DNA of 64,000 nucleotides from Siphonodentalium dalli (Eukaryota; Mollusca; Scaphopoda; Gadilida; Siphonodentaliidae), in NCBI GenBank assembly GCA_032622095.1, contig CP136065.1, positions 117,657,195 through 117,721,194 of the forward strand, read 5' to 3'. Shown one piece after another: positions 33,798 through 44,329 of the stretch (position 1 is the first letter of the stretch; each line of letters opens with the position of its first letter). The position numbers and the translations under genes are program-made. The notes beneath the pieces were generated by a model. That model was given only the letters and a program-made list of their open reading frames with translations, did not search any database and was not told where the DNA came from.

Positions 33798-33890
33798 ATT
33801 GGACCGTATGCACAACTCGATATGCCATACAGACCAACGGCATCAAAACTTGTGTCCGAGCTTTTCCTGAGGAGTTACCGCCCATAAATA
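33798..33890 (+). repeat. Direct duplicate, copy 1 (partner 34202-34292)
   Basis: About 93 bp from AATTGGACCGTATGCACAAC through GAGCTTTTCCTGAGGAGTTA, repeated about 404 bp downstream with a few differences. The close match suggests recent duplication. Confidence 0.9.
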
Positions 33891-34201
33891 GGCAAACCCC
33901 AAATTGGTTGTACTCAGCTGTTCTTTTGTATAATTGTAGATAACCGAATTCGGTTTTCGCAGTCCTCTTGGTAGTTGTCAGTTCATTGCGAAAACAAAAA
34001 CTGGACAGGGCCGGTCATATATTTTGACATTGGGGTAGGGTAAATTTTTCGAAAAAATAAATTCTTAACGAAAGTAGTCTATTAAGGTATGCGCATTCCA
34101 TGAGTGAAGTTGATCATAAAGCAAAACGAAATTTTGAAATCCGATTAGAAACACCATAGTTGTTGGTCCTGGAAATTCGCATTTTTGCGCTGATCTGCTA
34201 A

Positions 34202-34292
34202 ATTGGACCGTATGCACAACTCGATATGCCATACCAACGGCATCAAAACTTGTGTCCGAGCTTTTCCTGAGGAGTTACCGTCCATAAAAATG
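34202..34292 (+). repeat. Direct duplicate, copy 2
   Basis: See 33798-33890. A 4-bp deletion (CAGA) distinguishes this copy. Confidence 0.9.
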
Positions 34293-34454
34293 GACACACT
34301 ATACACCAGGATGAATAAACCAATGTACAGAGCTCAAAATTTTGTATTGCATATTCCGAATTGGACGAGAGATTCGGACTCGAATATACCGCTTAAAAAT
34401 GGTTTTACCCAGTACTTTTCGCGTTACGGGGTACGGAAATATTGCAACTACTTT

Positions 34455-35200
34455 TCCCGCCAAATCCAAACCGGCTGGTTAAAGAGCAAGATAATGTCGT
34501 AGCATGTACGTTGACATACTTTATGTACGTCCCAGAAGTTTGACGGCTATAATATAAATGTAAGATGCCCAACGGAGAATGCGTGTCAGTGTGGGTTGAG
34601 ACTTTAGGAAAATTCCACGAAAATTGCAAAGGGGGGGAAATTCAAACATCGAGATAAAAAAATTTTGACGAGTACATCTGATGGCTAGTGTTTCCGCGCA
34701 TCCAGAGGGCGATTTTCTAATTTTTAGATGGAACGGTTTACTCGTGACAACGCTAAATATCATAAATATGTATACTTCTGCAGTCTATCACTAGCCGATT
34801 TTTAGCCCCAAATCCAAACGGGCTAATGTAAGAGCGAGTTTTATGTGGTGTTACGTAAGCCGAGATACTGTAGGTATGCCTTCAAAATTTGACCTCTCTA
34901 ATATAAACGCAACCTGCTCAAGGGAGTGTTTGTGTCGGGTGGGTTCAGATTTGGCAAATTCCACCGAAGATCAAATGGGGAAAATTACTCCGAAAATCAT
35001 ATATTGAGATAAAAACTTTTCGATGAGTGGATGTGATAAGTAGTAGCTAAACGAAAGATTAGTAAACTTTTTAATGATTTATATTGAACGGTTTAACCCT
35101 GGTAGCGTATAACGTTGTAACAGGTGATATATATAACTCAAATTCAAACCATCTCTTCATGACGCAAATTCAAACGGACTTATCAAGAAGCAAGGCAAAT
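34455..35200 (+). repeat. Diverged ~350-bp tandem repeat (2 units plus start of a third)
   Basis: CAAATCCAAACCGGCT at 34464, CAAATCCAAACGGGCT at 34810 and CAAATTCAAACGGACT at 35165 mark unit starts. Other shared landmarks are TAATATAAA(T/C)G, GAGATAAAAA.TTT and GAACGGTTTA. Strong divergence implies age. Confidence 0.7.
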
Positions 35201-35244
35201 GCATGAATATGCTCACCGATATACTATATAGGTATGTCCGCTCT

Positions 35245-36440
35245 ACTGTAAAAGTAACATATTGTCACGATTTGACCTGTCCAAAACACTCCCCGGACAA
35301 AAGTTTTCCTAGGTATCAAATTTCGTCGAAATCCGTTCGTTTTACCCGATTTGACATTGAACTGACCATTTCGAAGGTCAGTGTCAGATCGGGGTCACGA
35401 CTTGACCCACCCAAAAGACTCCCCGGACAAAAGTATCCCTAGGTATCGAATTTCGTGGAAATCCGTCTGTTTTAACCGATTTGACATTCGATTGACCTTT
35501 TTGAAGACCAATGGCAGGTCGGGGTTCACGATTCGACCCGTCCAAAACACTCCCTGGACAAAAGTACCCACATTTATCAGATTTCGTCAAAATCCGTCCA
35601 GCATTTTTCCCGGCCATAGCTGACAGACAAACAAACAGACAGACAGAAGTACCAAAATATATATTAAACTTGCTGGTGGACCCGACTTCGTCCGGGCTGT
35701 TTCCCCTCTGCTTTTCGGCGAATTGCGCGATTTGACCTTGAATTGTCCATTTTGAAGGTCAAGGTCAGGTGCGGGGGGGGTCACGATTTGACCCGTCCAA
35801 AACACTCTCCGGACAATAGTACCCGACAAAAGTACCCGTCGAAATCCGTCTGATTTTACCCGATTTGACATTGAATTGACCATTTTGAAGGTCAAGGTCA
35901 TGTCGGAGTCACGATTTGACCGTCCAAAACACTACGCGGACCAAAGTAACCCTAGGTATAAAACTTCGTCGAAATCCCGTCAAAATTCGCGATTTGACCT
36001 TGAATTGACAATTTTGAAGGTCAAGGTCTGGTCGGGGTCACGATTTGACCCGTCCAAATCACCCACGGACAAAAGTAACCCTAGGTATCAAATTTTGTCG
36101 ATATCCGTCCGTTTTACCCGATTTGACCTTGAATTGACCTTTTGGAAGGTCATGGTCAGGTCGGGGTAACGATTTGACCCGTCGAAAAGACTCCCCGGAC
36201 AAAAGTACCTCTAGTTACCAAATTTCGTCGAAATCCGTCCCATTTTACCCGATTTGACCTTGAATTTACCTTTATGAAGGTCAAGGTTAGTTCGGGGTCA
36301 CGATTTGACCCGTCCAAAACCATCCCTGGAAAAAATTACCACTAGGGATCAAATTTCGTCAAAATCCGTCGGGCAGTTTTCCCGGCCATAGCTAACAGAC
36401 AACAGACAGACAGACAAACAGAAGTCCCAAAATATATAGT
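35245..36440 (+). mobile_element. Family D tandem-repeat elements with TCAAGGTCA motifs (two, head-to-tail)
   Basis: Units of about 130-150 bp: CCGATTTGACCTTGAATTGAC, TTTGAAGGTCAAGGTCA, GGGGTCACGATTTGACCC, CCGGACAAAAGTA and AATTTCGTCGAAATCCGTC. The first array ends with GGCCATAGCTGACAGACAAA and AAAATATATATTAAACTTGC at about 35660, directly followed by GGACCCGACTTCGTCCGGGC and another array. That second array ends with the same GGCCATAGCTAACAGAC / AAAATATATAGTAGA at about 36440. Confidence 0.75.
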
Positions 36441-36699
36441 AGATTTAGAAATGTCAATGCAAGTCCACCATCGGATTGTAAGGCACCAATATGCATTCGC
36501 ACAAAGAGGAACACACATTATACGCATAACACTCACATGGGATGGGATGGAATACCATGGAAGTATATCTGATTCCATGGAATCTGATCTCTAGTTGAAA
36601 TTGTTTTATTATTATTATAAATGTTAAAAAAAATTCTATATTTTTTTGTTAAATTGAACAAGGAGTAAAACAAATTTATTTCGATTTTTTGGTTTTGAA
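36441..36699. other. Intronic, no feature
   Basis: AT-rich; nothing recognised. Confidence 0.4.
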
Positions 36700-36910
36700 A
36701 AAGGGTCATAACTCCATTAAAATAAATCGGATCAAACCCGTATTCGAACTCGATCTGCATATACAAAATTTGGTTCTGATCGGATGGAAAATGTTAGAGT
36801 GATCGCATTACGTGTAAGTGTCTACGGGCGGGCGAACGGACAGACAGACGGACGACGAGTGCTCAAACCGGAAGTCGACACTATGTGTACCATAGGGTAC
36901 ACATAAAAGC
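36700..36910 (+). repeat. Family B 3' end (truncated copy)
   Basis: AAGGGTCATAACTCCATTAA, GATCGGATGGAAAATG, a GGAC/GACG microsatellite and the terminal hairpin TGTGTACCATAGGGTACACA, as at 23497 and 49797. Only one unit remains. Confidence 0.8.
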
Positions 36911-37464
36911 CATTCACTTTGGGTCCCATTTTATAGTGCAAACAATTTCGATGAACAGTCCATGAGTGACGATCAAATTTAGCACTATATATAGTAACAT
37001 TTATTCACCAAACGAAATACGCGTCGGCATGTTATTAATTATAATCGCTGCAAAAACGACCACCCTAGACGCTACTATTTACTTTATTAATATAAATATA
37101 TGGTCCGCTAGATATATACGATAATGACTTCCAAAGTGAACCACATTATCTTGATTACTTAAATAACTCATCGCAATGTGACCTAATCTTTTCACCGCGC
37201 GCGCATAAACCGGTTCCACATTTTAGTATCGACTGACTACGATTAGGTAATTGCAGTCGGCATAATAAACCCCAGCTCCGAATCTGTGTTATCAATTTGC
37301 TCGACTATTTTGACATCATCCGTAGTACTCCAGTCAATCTGGCTAAAAAAATAGGCCAATCTCACACTAATTGCAACATAATTTTTCTCTTCATTTGTGT
37401 ACAGAGTAGTAACCAGACATCACTAGACAAAAGTCCCAAAAAATTTGAGGTCGCCAAACTGTTT
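36911..37464. other. Intronic, no feature
   Basis: No recognisable gene or repeat. Confidence 0.4.
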
Positions 37465-37770
37465 TTTGCCCTAGTTTTTGTATATAGAGAGCGTTTCACT
37501 TTTGTCAAATATGTGATTTCACCACTTGGTCAGTTTAAGCTATTTTAGGGGGGGGGGGGGGGCTAAAGTTTGATAAAATCTCTTATATTTTGTGTAATAA
37601 TGTCGACACAACGGTTTTAAACAAATTACATGGGTTTTTTAATATATGGATGGCTTAGTTTTTTATATAGAGAGCGCTTATTTTTCCAAAATATGTTATT
37701 TTACCATTTGTTGACTTTAAGTCAGTTTAGTCGGCTAAAGTATGATATCATGTACACAATTTGTGTTGGC
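37465..37770 (+). repeat. Two ~190-bp tandem units and a poly-G run
   Basis: TATATAGAGAGCG at about 37482 and 37667, then AATATGTGATTTCACCA / AATATGTTATTTTACCA and GGCTAAAGT. Poly-G lies at about 37550-37562. Confidence 0.7.
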
Positions 37771-37997
37771 TATTATTGAGATTGTTTATATAAAGGTTTT
37801 GGCCACATCACATGGTATTTTTGAATAAAAGAGTGGCTTAAACTTATGGAAAATGAATGACAATCACAAACAAAGAGTTCTCATGTTGTGCGTGTTGTCT
37901 ATATAACTCAGGATATATTGAGAAATAGCCGTATGAGTCTTCTGGATATGATAATAGTAAATCCCGGGCATAAATTAACTGCAAAATACCACCTTTT

Positions 37998-38062
37998 TAG
38001 ACTCATGAGATATATTATTGTGAAACCATTATATTTGCACAATAATATATCTCATGAGTCTA
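37998..38062. repeat. Perfect 25-bp hairpin with 15-nt loop
   Basis: TAGACTCATGAGATATATTA (+TTGTG) at 37998-38022 is matched perfectly by 38038-38062. It sits at the 3' edge of the pseudogene at 38063-38697 (minus sense). Confidence 0.95.
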
Positions 38063-38697
38063 ACATCATTGGATCAACCCTTCCAGTGCTGGATCTGGCA
38101 ACATACTATGAGGCTGTTGTATTTTGCAGCTCCAGAAGCTGGTGGAAGTTGTCGTGGCTCAATGTGCGAAGATCACATTCCATTCCTTTTGCAGAAAACT
38201 TTGAGATTAATGTCAGCATCATCGGTGTAGAGAAGTACCATGGGCTTTTCGTCTGCATCTATGATTTCATCACTGGTGGCATTTATATTGTTGAACACGG
38301 CGGCATATTAGCGGAAATCATTGTTCAGAAATTTACTCAAGGAAGCCCTTTTTCCAATTCCAAATAGTCTCGATGTTGTGTCGCAACCTAAAACCGCGTG
38401 GATAAATAACATATTGTCGCATATGGGTACCGACAGCATTTATTAATTTGACCAATGTCCCAACTGTTTGGCTGATTTGTCTTGACATTCACCTTTGGCA
38501 CAGCAAATACTGTAACCATCAGTTTCAGCATAATATTGGAGAAGAACTGGGATATACGTATCCTCTCCTACCACGATGGTATCATTCATTGGCGAGGCAT
38601 CAATGGCAGTGAGCGCGGTCATCAAATCGGCATCATATTCAGCATGTTTGAGGCCACACCCGAACTTCATGTGCTTTTATGGTGGTCACACACATAG
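38063..38697 (-). pseudogene. Broken PIN/FEN-like protein of a repetitive invertebrate gene family
   Basis: The minus translation shows EYDADLMTALTAID and TIVVGEDTYIPVLLQYYAE (38443-38670). After a shift of frame comes MLFIHAVLGCDTTSRLFGIG with KRASLSKFLNNDFR, then a stop. Further on are DADEKPMVLLYT and, in yet another frame, HIEPRQLPPASGAAKYNSL. The order E-x-D-A-D, V-x-GEDT, GCDTTSR-GIGK resembles the acidic motifs and GCDY-GIG helix-turn region of XPG/FEN-type PIN nucleases (inference from motif layout). Similar proteins occur as large uncharacterised families in molluscs, cnidarians and echinoderms. At least one frameshift and several stops mean it is not functional. Confidence 0.75.
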
Positions 38698-39656
38698 TGT
38701 TCCGAACCACTCAACGACAGGCAATCTGCACACTGAGTGCCAAACCACCCAAAATGTTCATATTCACTCAACCCTTGTCCTAAAACATACAAAGGGTGTC
38801 CCAAAAACCACCCAACAGATGTTCCAAATGATCCAAAGAGTGGCCCAATCCACCCTGAATGGTGTCCCAAACCATACCATGATTGCACAAACCACACTCT
38901 GGGTGTCCCAACACACACATGTGGTGTCCCCAACAACCCAACGGGTGTCGTATCCACACAATAAGTGTTTCATGCCACCCGATGCATATTCCAAAACCAC
39001 ACACTGTGTGTCACCAACCACGCACATATTATCAAAAACAATCAACGGTTGACACAAACCACCATATGCTGTCCCAAACGATCAACTAACTGGCCAAAAC
39101 CACACAAAGTGTGTCACATATCACATATGTATAGTGTCACAAACAGTCTAAATGGTCATTGAAGCCACGCGAGGGTACCACACTTTCCATCTAGTGCTCC
39201 AAACCAATCAGGTAGTGTGCCCAACCCAGACCATCCAATCAGTATCCCAGGCCATCCCCTGAGAGTCCTAAACCAACCCATATGTGTCCCAAGCCTCCGT
39301 GTGTGTCCCAAAATGACCCAAGTAGTGTCCCAAACCACCCAGCGAGTGTCACAAGCTACCCAATGAGTACACCAAACCACCAATGTGGTGTTCGAAACCA
39401 CCCAATCAGTGTCGTAAACTACACGTCGTTTGTCCCAAACCATCACAAAAAGTTCCCCAAACCACACAACTGGTGTTTCAATTCATTTGGAGTATCTATG
39501 ACCACCCAACTAGTGTCTGAAACCATCCGCTGGGTCTATAAAACCGTCCAAAGAGTGTCTTTAACCACAGTAGTGTACACAGCTATCCATCGAGTATCCC
39601 AAATGATCATCCGACTGTCACTCAAATGACTTCCCTAAACCATCCAATGATTGTCC
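38698..39656 (+). repeat. 21-bp minisatellite, C-rich orientation
   Basis: Imperfect repeats of GTGTCCCAAACCACCCAATGA-like 21-bp units for nearly 1 kb, clearest around 39310-39440. Because 21 is divisible by three and stops are rare, it produces long spurious frames on both strands (heptads such as VPNHPAS). Confidence 0.9.
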
Positions 39657-40060
39657 CGTGGTTTGGTAAACTTGTTGGATGGATGAAATTATTCGGTAGA
39701 TTGCCTGTGACACTCATTCGATGCTTTGGAGCACTACGTATAAGGTTTGATTTTCTAATCAGATGGTTTTAGACATTCATGGTGATTTAAATTATTTGTG
39801 ATGTGTCTTTGGCATCCCTTGTTTGGTTTGGGGCACTCATTTGGTTGAGCTGGGTCTCTTGGTGTGTAGTTTTGGACAACATTCAATGGTATGTGATCTC
39901 AGTTGATGGATGGGACACGCTTTGGTGGTTTGGGATACTAGTTTGATAGATTTAGACACTAGTTTGGGAGTTTGTAAATTGGAATACCTGCTGTCTGTCA
40001 TAGGACACTATTTGGATGATTTGATACACCAGTAGGGTGGATAGATTTGGCACTCAGTAC
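39657..40060 (-). repeat. Same minisatellite in inverted (G-rich) orientation
   Basis: From about 39657 the strand switches to TGGTTTGG, GGTTTGGGATACTAGTTTG and TTAGACACTAGTTTGGG, the reverse complement of the preceding unit. More degenerate than the C-rich half. Confidence 0.75.
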
Positions 40061-40904
40061 TTTATGTGTAATTTATTTCACTTATTGTTCAATGGGTATG
40101 TGGTGTTGACAATATTTAAAGTCATAGACATATTTCAAGCCGATAAGGCAAAATATGATAACACATTTTTGCTGTGTTTAAAATAAGTTGGATCCCATGC
40201 ACACTATGAAGTTAGGATATGTTAAAAGATTTGTATAACCCTATCACGGAACCCCGTTTCTCTGCTAATTTTCTAATAAAAAATATTGTCAAACATTCGT
40301 TAAACATTTTTTAAACATGAATGTTTTCCTCAAATTGGTTCACTGTAATGAATTAGACATACAAGAACCTTCATAAACCTGTTTTATCCTCTTGCATGGC
40401 CTAGGAATAGGGATTTCCCATTATAGCTATCCGTTGCTAAGGAGGAAACCGATGCATAGCAACCGTTGCTAAGGGGGTCTTATATGGTTGTCACCAAATC
40501 TTGAAATGGTCGGTCAGGTGTCAGGTACCTATATACAAACTTTCATGCTTTTATCAAAACATTTGCAATTCTTATGTTCTTTCACCTAATCGCCTGGAGC
40601 CGATTGGTGCACAATATTCACCAGAAATTTAGAAAATTTAAGTCATCAAAAATCACATGTTTGCAATGAGGGACTTTTTGGGATTTTTTATATGTTATTT
40701 GGTGAACGTTTCTCTACATTATAGCGCTGACAGAAATTCTGTTGCAATTAGTGTGAGGTTGAATCACTATATTGACCGGACTATAGTCCAGTAACGGAGA
40801 TATCCGAAAACCGGTGGTTGTAGTATTTATTAGTTTTTCGGCTTATTTATTATGTGATCGGAATGGGACTTGGATCATTTTATAGTCGTTTTTGGTGGTT
40901 TAAA
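40061..40904. other. Intronic, no feature
   Basis: Contains a short tandem echo TAGCTATCCGTTGCTAAGGA / GCATAGCAACCGTTGCTAAG (40425-40470) but no gene. Confidence 0.4.
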
Positions 40905-41112
40905 TGTTGACTGGAGTTTGTGTCGATAGCTTCAAATTTGATTCTTTGAATTCCAAATTGGCTGCTGGTGGCCATTTACATGTCACCGAAGAAGTTTGGT
41001 GATTTTCGGTTGAGGGATGTTGCCTGCATAGGGCGTGCTTAAGGAAATTATTGACGGACTCACGGACGGATGGGCGATGGACGCACAACCATGACATAGC
41101 TCAAACTTGCGT
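40905..41112 (+). repeat. Family A 3' end
   Basis: TTCCAAATTGGCTGCTGGTG, then GGCGTGCTTAAGGAAATTAT, an ACGG/ATGG tract and the 3' hairpin TAGCTCAAACTTG-CGT-CAAGTTGACCTA. The loop and one stem base differ from copy 1 at 26240. It directly precedes another family A 5' end. Confidence 0.75.
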
Positions 41113-41129
41113 CAAGTTGACCTAACGAA

Positions 41130-41880
41130 ACACCGTAGCTCAACTTGGAGAGTGGACACTGTCACACATTACAGTGAAAAGAGCGATAAGGAATGCGGAA
41201 AGTTTAAATATTTAAGTAATACCAGTTCAACCCGAAGAGCCATATGAAGTTTGTGGTCAACTGGATAAAAATGTCGGATGTATGGCATGCCGTAGTATTT
41301 ATGATGCATAGAGTAAAATCCAAGATGGCTGGATACTGGCAACAATATTTTTGATCGAATATCGTCCAATTCGATATATCCCATCAAGAAGTAATCCTGA
41401 ACATGTCTGTAAAATTTCAAAACAGTTCTCTAATAAATGTCGACTGCAGGATGTTCCGATGGAATCAAATGTGAAATCCAAGATGGCTGCTAGAAGCGGA
41501 AATATCTTTTAACGAAATTTGAAGAAGAAAATAAAATCATAGCTCCCATCTGTTGGTCACCCCGAAGATCCATATTAAGTTTAGTGATGATCGGATGAGG
41601 GATGTGGCCTGTAGGGTGTGCCGAATGATTTATTAATGCGAAGAGTAAAATTGCAAGATGGCCGCTGGCGGCCATATTTTTTAACGAATTTCTTCTAGAA
41701 AAAATGCATTGCTCCGATCTAGTGGTCACCCCGAATATATATATGAAAATTGGTAATGATCGGTGAGGGATTTGGTCTGTATATGTGCGCCGAAAGATTC
41801 AGTCATGCCGAGTATGATCCAAGATGGCTCCCGCGGCCATGTTTTTCATCTAAAATTCGATACCTCTCATCTCCCATCTC
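41130..41880 (+). repeat. Family A element, diverged copy with ~4 units
   Basis: The 5' end CCGTAGCTCAACTTGGAGAG and ACATTACAGTGAAAAGAGCG, then units with TCCAAGATGGCTG (41320, 41478), CAAGATGGCCGCTGGCGGCC (41656) and CCAAGATGGCTCCCGCGGCC (41818), plus GTGGTCACCCCGAA.AT. No 3' hairpin remains. It ends about 80 bp from the SDR exon at 41957. Confidence 0.75.
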
Positions 41881-41956
41881 ACAAAGTATCAGACACAATG
41901 TGTCATGTCATGCATTTCCCATCGAGTAGAAACAGTTAAGAACTTGATCAACTTAC

Positions 41957-42089
41957 TTGTATAAACCGGGTTCAACCAGTATGACTTTGACATCAAATTT
42001 GGACATCTCAATCCTAAGGGCGTCAGAGAATGCGATGCAAGCTTTCTTCGACATCGAATAAGCCGCAAATGCAGGAAGCGTGAATCGCC
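41957..42089 (-). CDS. SDR-family oxidoreductase, third visible exon (YxxxK active site)
   Basis: Minus-strand exon of 133 nt with acceptor TTTCAG and a perfect donor GTAAGT. It is too short to stand out as an open frame but is unmistakable once translated: it continues SLAG|RFTLPAFAAYSMSKKA and carries the catalytic YSMSK (Y-x3-K). DALRIEMSKFDVKVILVEPG follows, the conserved segment after the active site. Phase is 2 nt + 43 codons + 2 nt, matching both neighbours. A family A repeat element ends only about 80 bp beyond its 3' splice donor. Confidence 0.93.
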
Positions 42090-42660
42090 CTGAAATGTTT
42101 TAATATGGTATTTTTGTTAGCATGGTGACAACAAAAATATTATCAGCCGTGGATTGTCCTTTTTCTGAAATAGGACTGATTCTCATGATTACTAAATGTG
42201 AGTTCCTATTTTATAATCTATGTAAAATAATTTGTTTAATACAAATCAGTAAAACAATGGACCTAAAACTTATAGGGCCACTTGAATTGGATTAGGCATT
42301 TGGATACTATAGTATTCACAAATAGACCATTTCAAATGCACGATCGCTCTGTGTAGTTTTAGTATCATATAATTCTTTCACCATATAGAACAACGGTTAT
42401 AAAGAATAAACATATATAATGGTTGATCAAACTAGAAAGTTATACTCGTCGCCGACGATATTTGTTTCAAATAAAGCGCACGTTCTCTCTGATGACGGTG
42501 TTTTATTCCAACGACCAACTTGACTATTATTGGTTAAACGGGATTGACTCATACCTCATTTTATTTTTCAAATCCCATTCAAGTCGCTTCTTGTCGAATC
42601 CGCGATTCTGACTCTTCCAAATAAAAGATCTGCATGCCTGATTTATGATTATATATTCTT
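42090..42660. other. Intron start after (upstream of) SDR exon 3
   Basis: Featureless intron apart from the splice acceptor tract next to 42089. Confidence 0.4.
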
Positions 42661-42880
42661 TTTGTGATATCATATATTTATGTTGTGATATCAATAATTC
42701 GGTTGAAAGGGGTATTTATTGATATCACTTAATATTTATTGATATCACTAAATATTTATTGATATCATAAAATGATTGATATCAGTAAATGTTTTCTATT
42801 ATGTTTTATCATATATTCGATTTTATGATATCTTAAATTCATTTTATGATATCACTTATTCGAATTAGTGATATATATAG
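42661..42880. repeat. TGATATCA palindrome cluster, left
   Basis: Eight GATATC sites between 42666 and 42853, most as TGATATCA embedded in imperfect ~20-bp units (ATTTATTGATATCACTAAAT). Partner cluster at 44330-44800. Confidence 0.85.
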
Positions 42881-42887
42881 GTTATCA

Positions 42888-43034
42888 CCACCATGTGTGT
42901 TTCTGAGATCCGTATTCAAGTCGAGCTGCCTTCTCTGGGCAGTCTATCGACTCGTCCTACGGACTCGTCGATAGACAGCCCAGAGAAGGCAGCGAGACTT
43001 GAATACGGATCTCGGAAGCACACAGGGTGATGAT
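42888..43034. mobile_element. Foldback hairpin element 3
   Basis: Starts GGTTATCACCACCATGTGTG and ends with the imperfect inverse GGTGATGATAACC. Inner arms GAGATCCGTATTCAAGTC and GCTGCCTTCTCTGGGC pair nearly perfectly with the other side; the loop is around CTCGTCCTACGGACTCG. Termini (GTTATC) and size (about 150 bp) resemble hairpin 2 at 27941, though the arms are not homologous. Confidence 0.85.
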
Positions 43035-43594
43035 AACCAATTTATCTTACAATTCGTCCCATAAAAATGCAATAAAACTCAATTTAAAACAGGAACTATT
43101 TTATTACGCGCAACACACAACGTACACAATATTCTCAGCACGCGACGTTGTGATAAGTCAAATTCTGAGAAATTCACGTCACTATTCAAATTCACTTTGG
43201 CTGGAATCCGATTCAATGAAGAGGCGACGATATTTTCGTTTCATATGTTCGACATAATTGTCACTTTTAACAGGATAATTGTATTATTTTATGGTGCAAT
43301 CTCCTTGGATAGTGATAGTGTTGACGAGAGGCATTGCCGGAGATGACTGTCCATTCAGAGTTTTGGTGAATTTTGAACTTTCCGACATTTCGACAATCGA
43401 GTTCTGACTCGCACTAAAATAACCCATTAAACTTCATTTAGAGGAAATGCACTAAATCACGGACTTTTCGTAAGTATTGTGTTTTATATCCTTAACATAA
43501 GATAAAATTAATTTGATTTTCCATTCTGTATTTTATCGAATAAAAAATGCGTTCAGTAGCTTTTGATCAAGACCGTACTGAATTACCGGATCAG
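43035..43594. other. Intronic, no gene
   Basis: A 76-codon plus frame at 43027-43257 shows no recognisable domain. Confidence 0.4.
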
Positions 43595-43912
43595 CTCTAT
43601 ACGGACCCTCCAACCGGAAGTGGATGAATCGTGAATCAACAGGCTACGCAAAATGCAGAAAGTTGGATATTGAATGAATCGTCCGCCAACTTGACCTTGA
43701 CCTTTGCGGCGACTTTGGGATTTGAATTTTAGCATTCTAGACTGTCTAGATGTCGTCTATTGACAGAAGTTCAGGGTGAATAACTCTATTGCTTACAAAT
43801 GCACGCATTTTAGTAACCTTTTAATCATTCATGTCAGCTAAATGTTACGAATCGGCGAACTGTCAATAAGACGTCACGAATTACTATATCCGGTGTGAGG
43901 GTCCGTATAGAG
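43595..43912. mobile_element. Small inverted-repeat element
   Basis: CTCTATACGGACCCTCCAAC at 43595 is mirrored by GTGAGGGTCCGTATAGAG ending at 43912, with ACCGGA just inside both. The inverted match continues weakly outward (GTAATTCAG-type words). Interior non-coding. Confidence 0.65.
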
Positions 43913-44329
43913 ACGTCGCCCTGAATTACGGGGAATTCCCTACTTCGCTAAAATAGAAATTGTCAAAATAGTCCGTATTCGTGCGCGCTGTAAACAATGT
44001 GTAAATTTCGTGACTTTTTCGATTTCCAAACATTTTTGGGTGGTTATTTTGAGCTTTTTGGGCCCTGTCTCCATATTTTGTCAACTTTATTGAACTAATT
44101 ATTGATTATTTTTACATTCGTAGCACACGAGTATATTATTTTACGACATTTAGTTGGTTATTTAGACGTTTTGTTTTGAAAACAAGCCAGTTGTCGAAAC
44201 GCACGTGCACCAGCTGTTGCCATCGAAGATATCCTTGTTGCCATCCAGGATACAAGATCGGAAACCGCCTAGGCGTTTTCGCGTGTATTTGATGAAATAT
44301 AGCTATATTGTAAGATAACATATATTATT

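Noticed and set aside
37888-38367. 159-codon plus-strand frame
   Set aside because: It is antisense to the recognisable GCDTTSR pseudogene and spans the perfect hairpin; no domain of its own.
38576-39630. Long overlapping open frames on both strands (up to 158 codons)
   Set aside because: All are translations of the 21-bp minisatellite (heptad repeats such as VPNHPAS), plus the antisense of the PIN/FEN-like pseudogene; no independent coding evidence.
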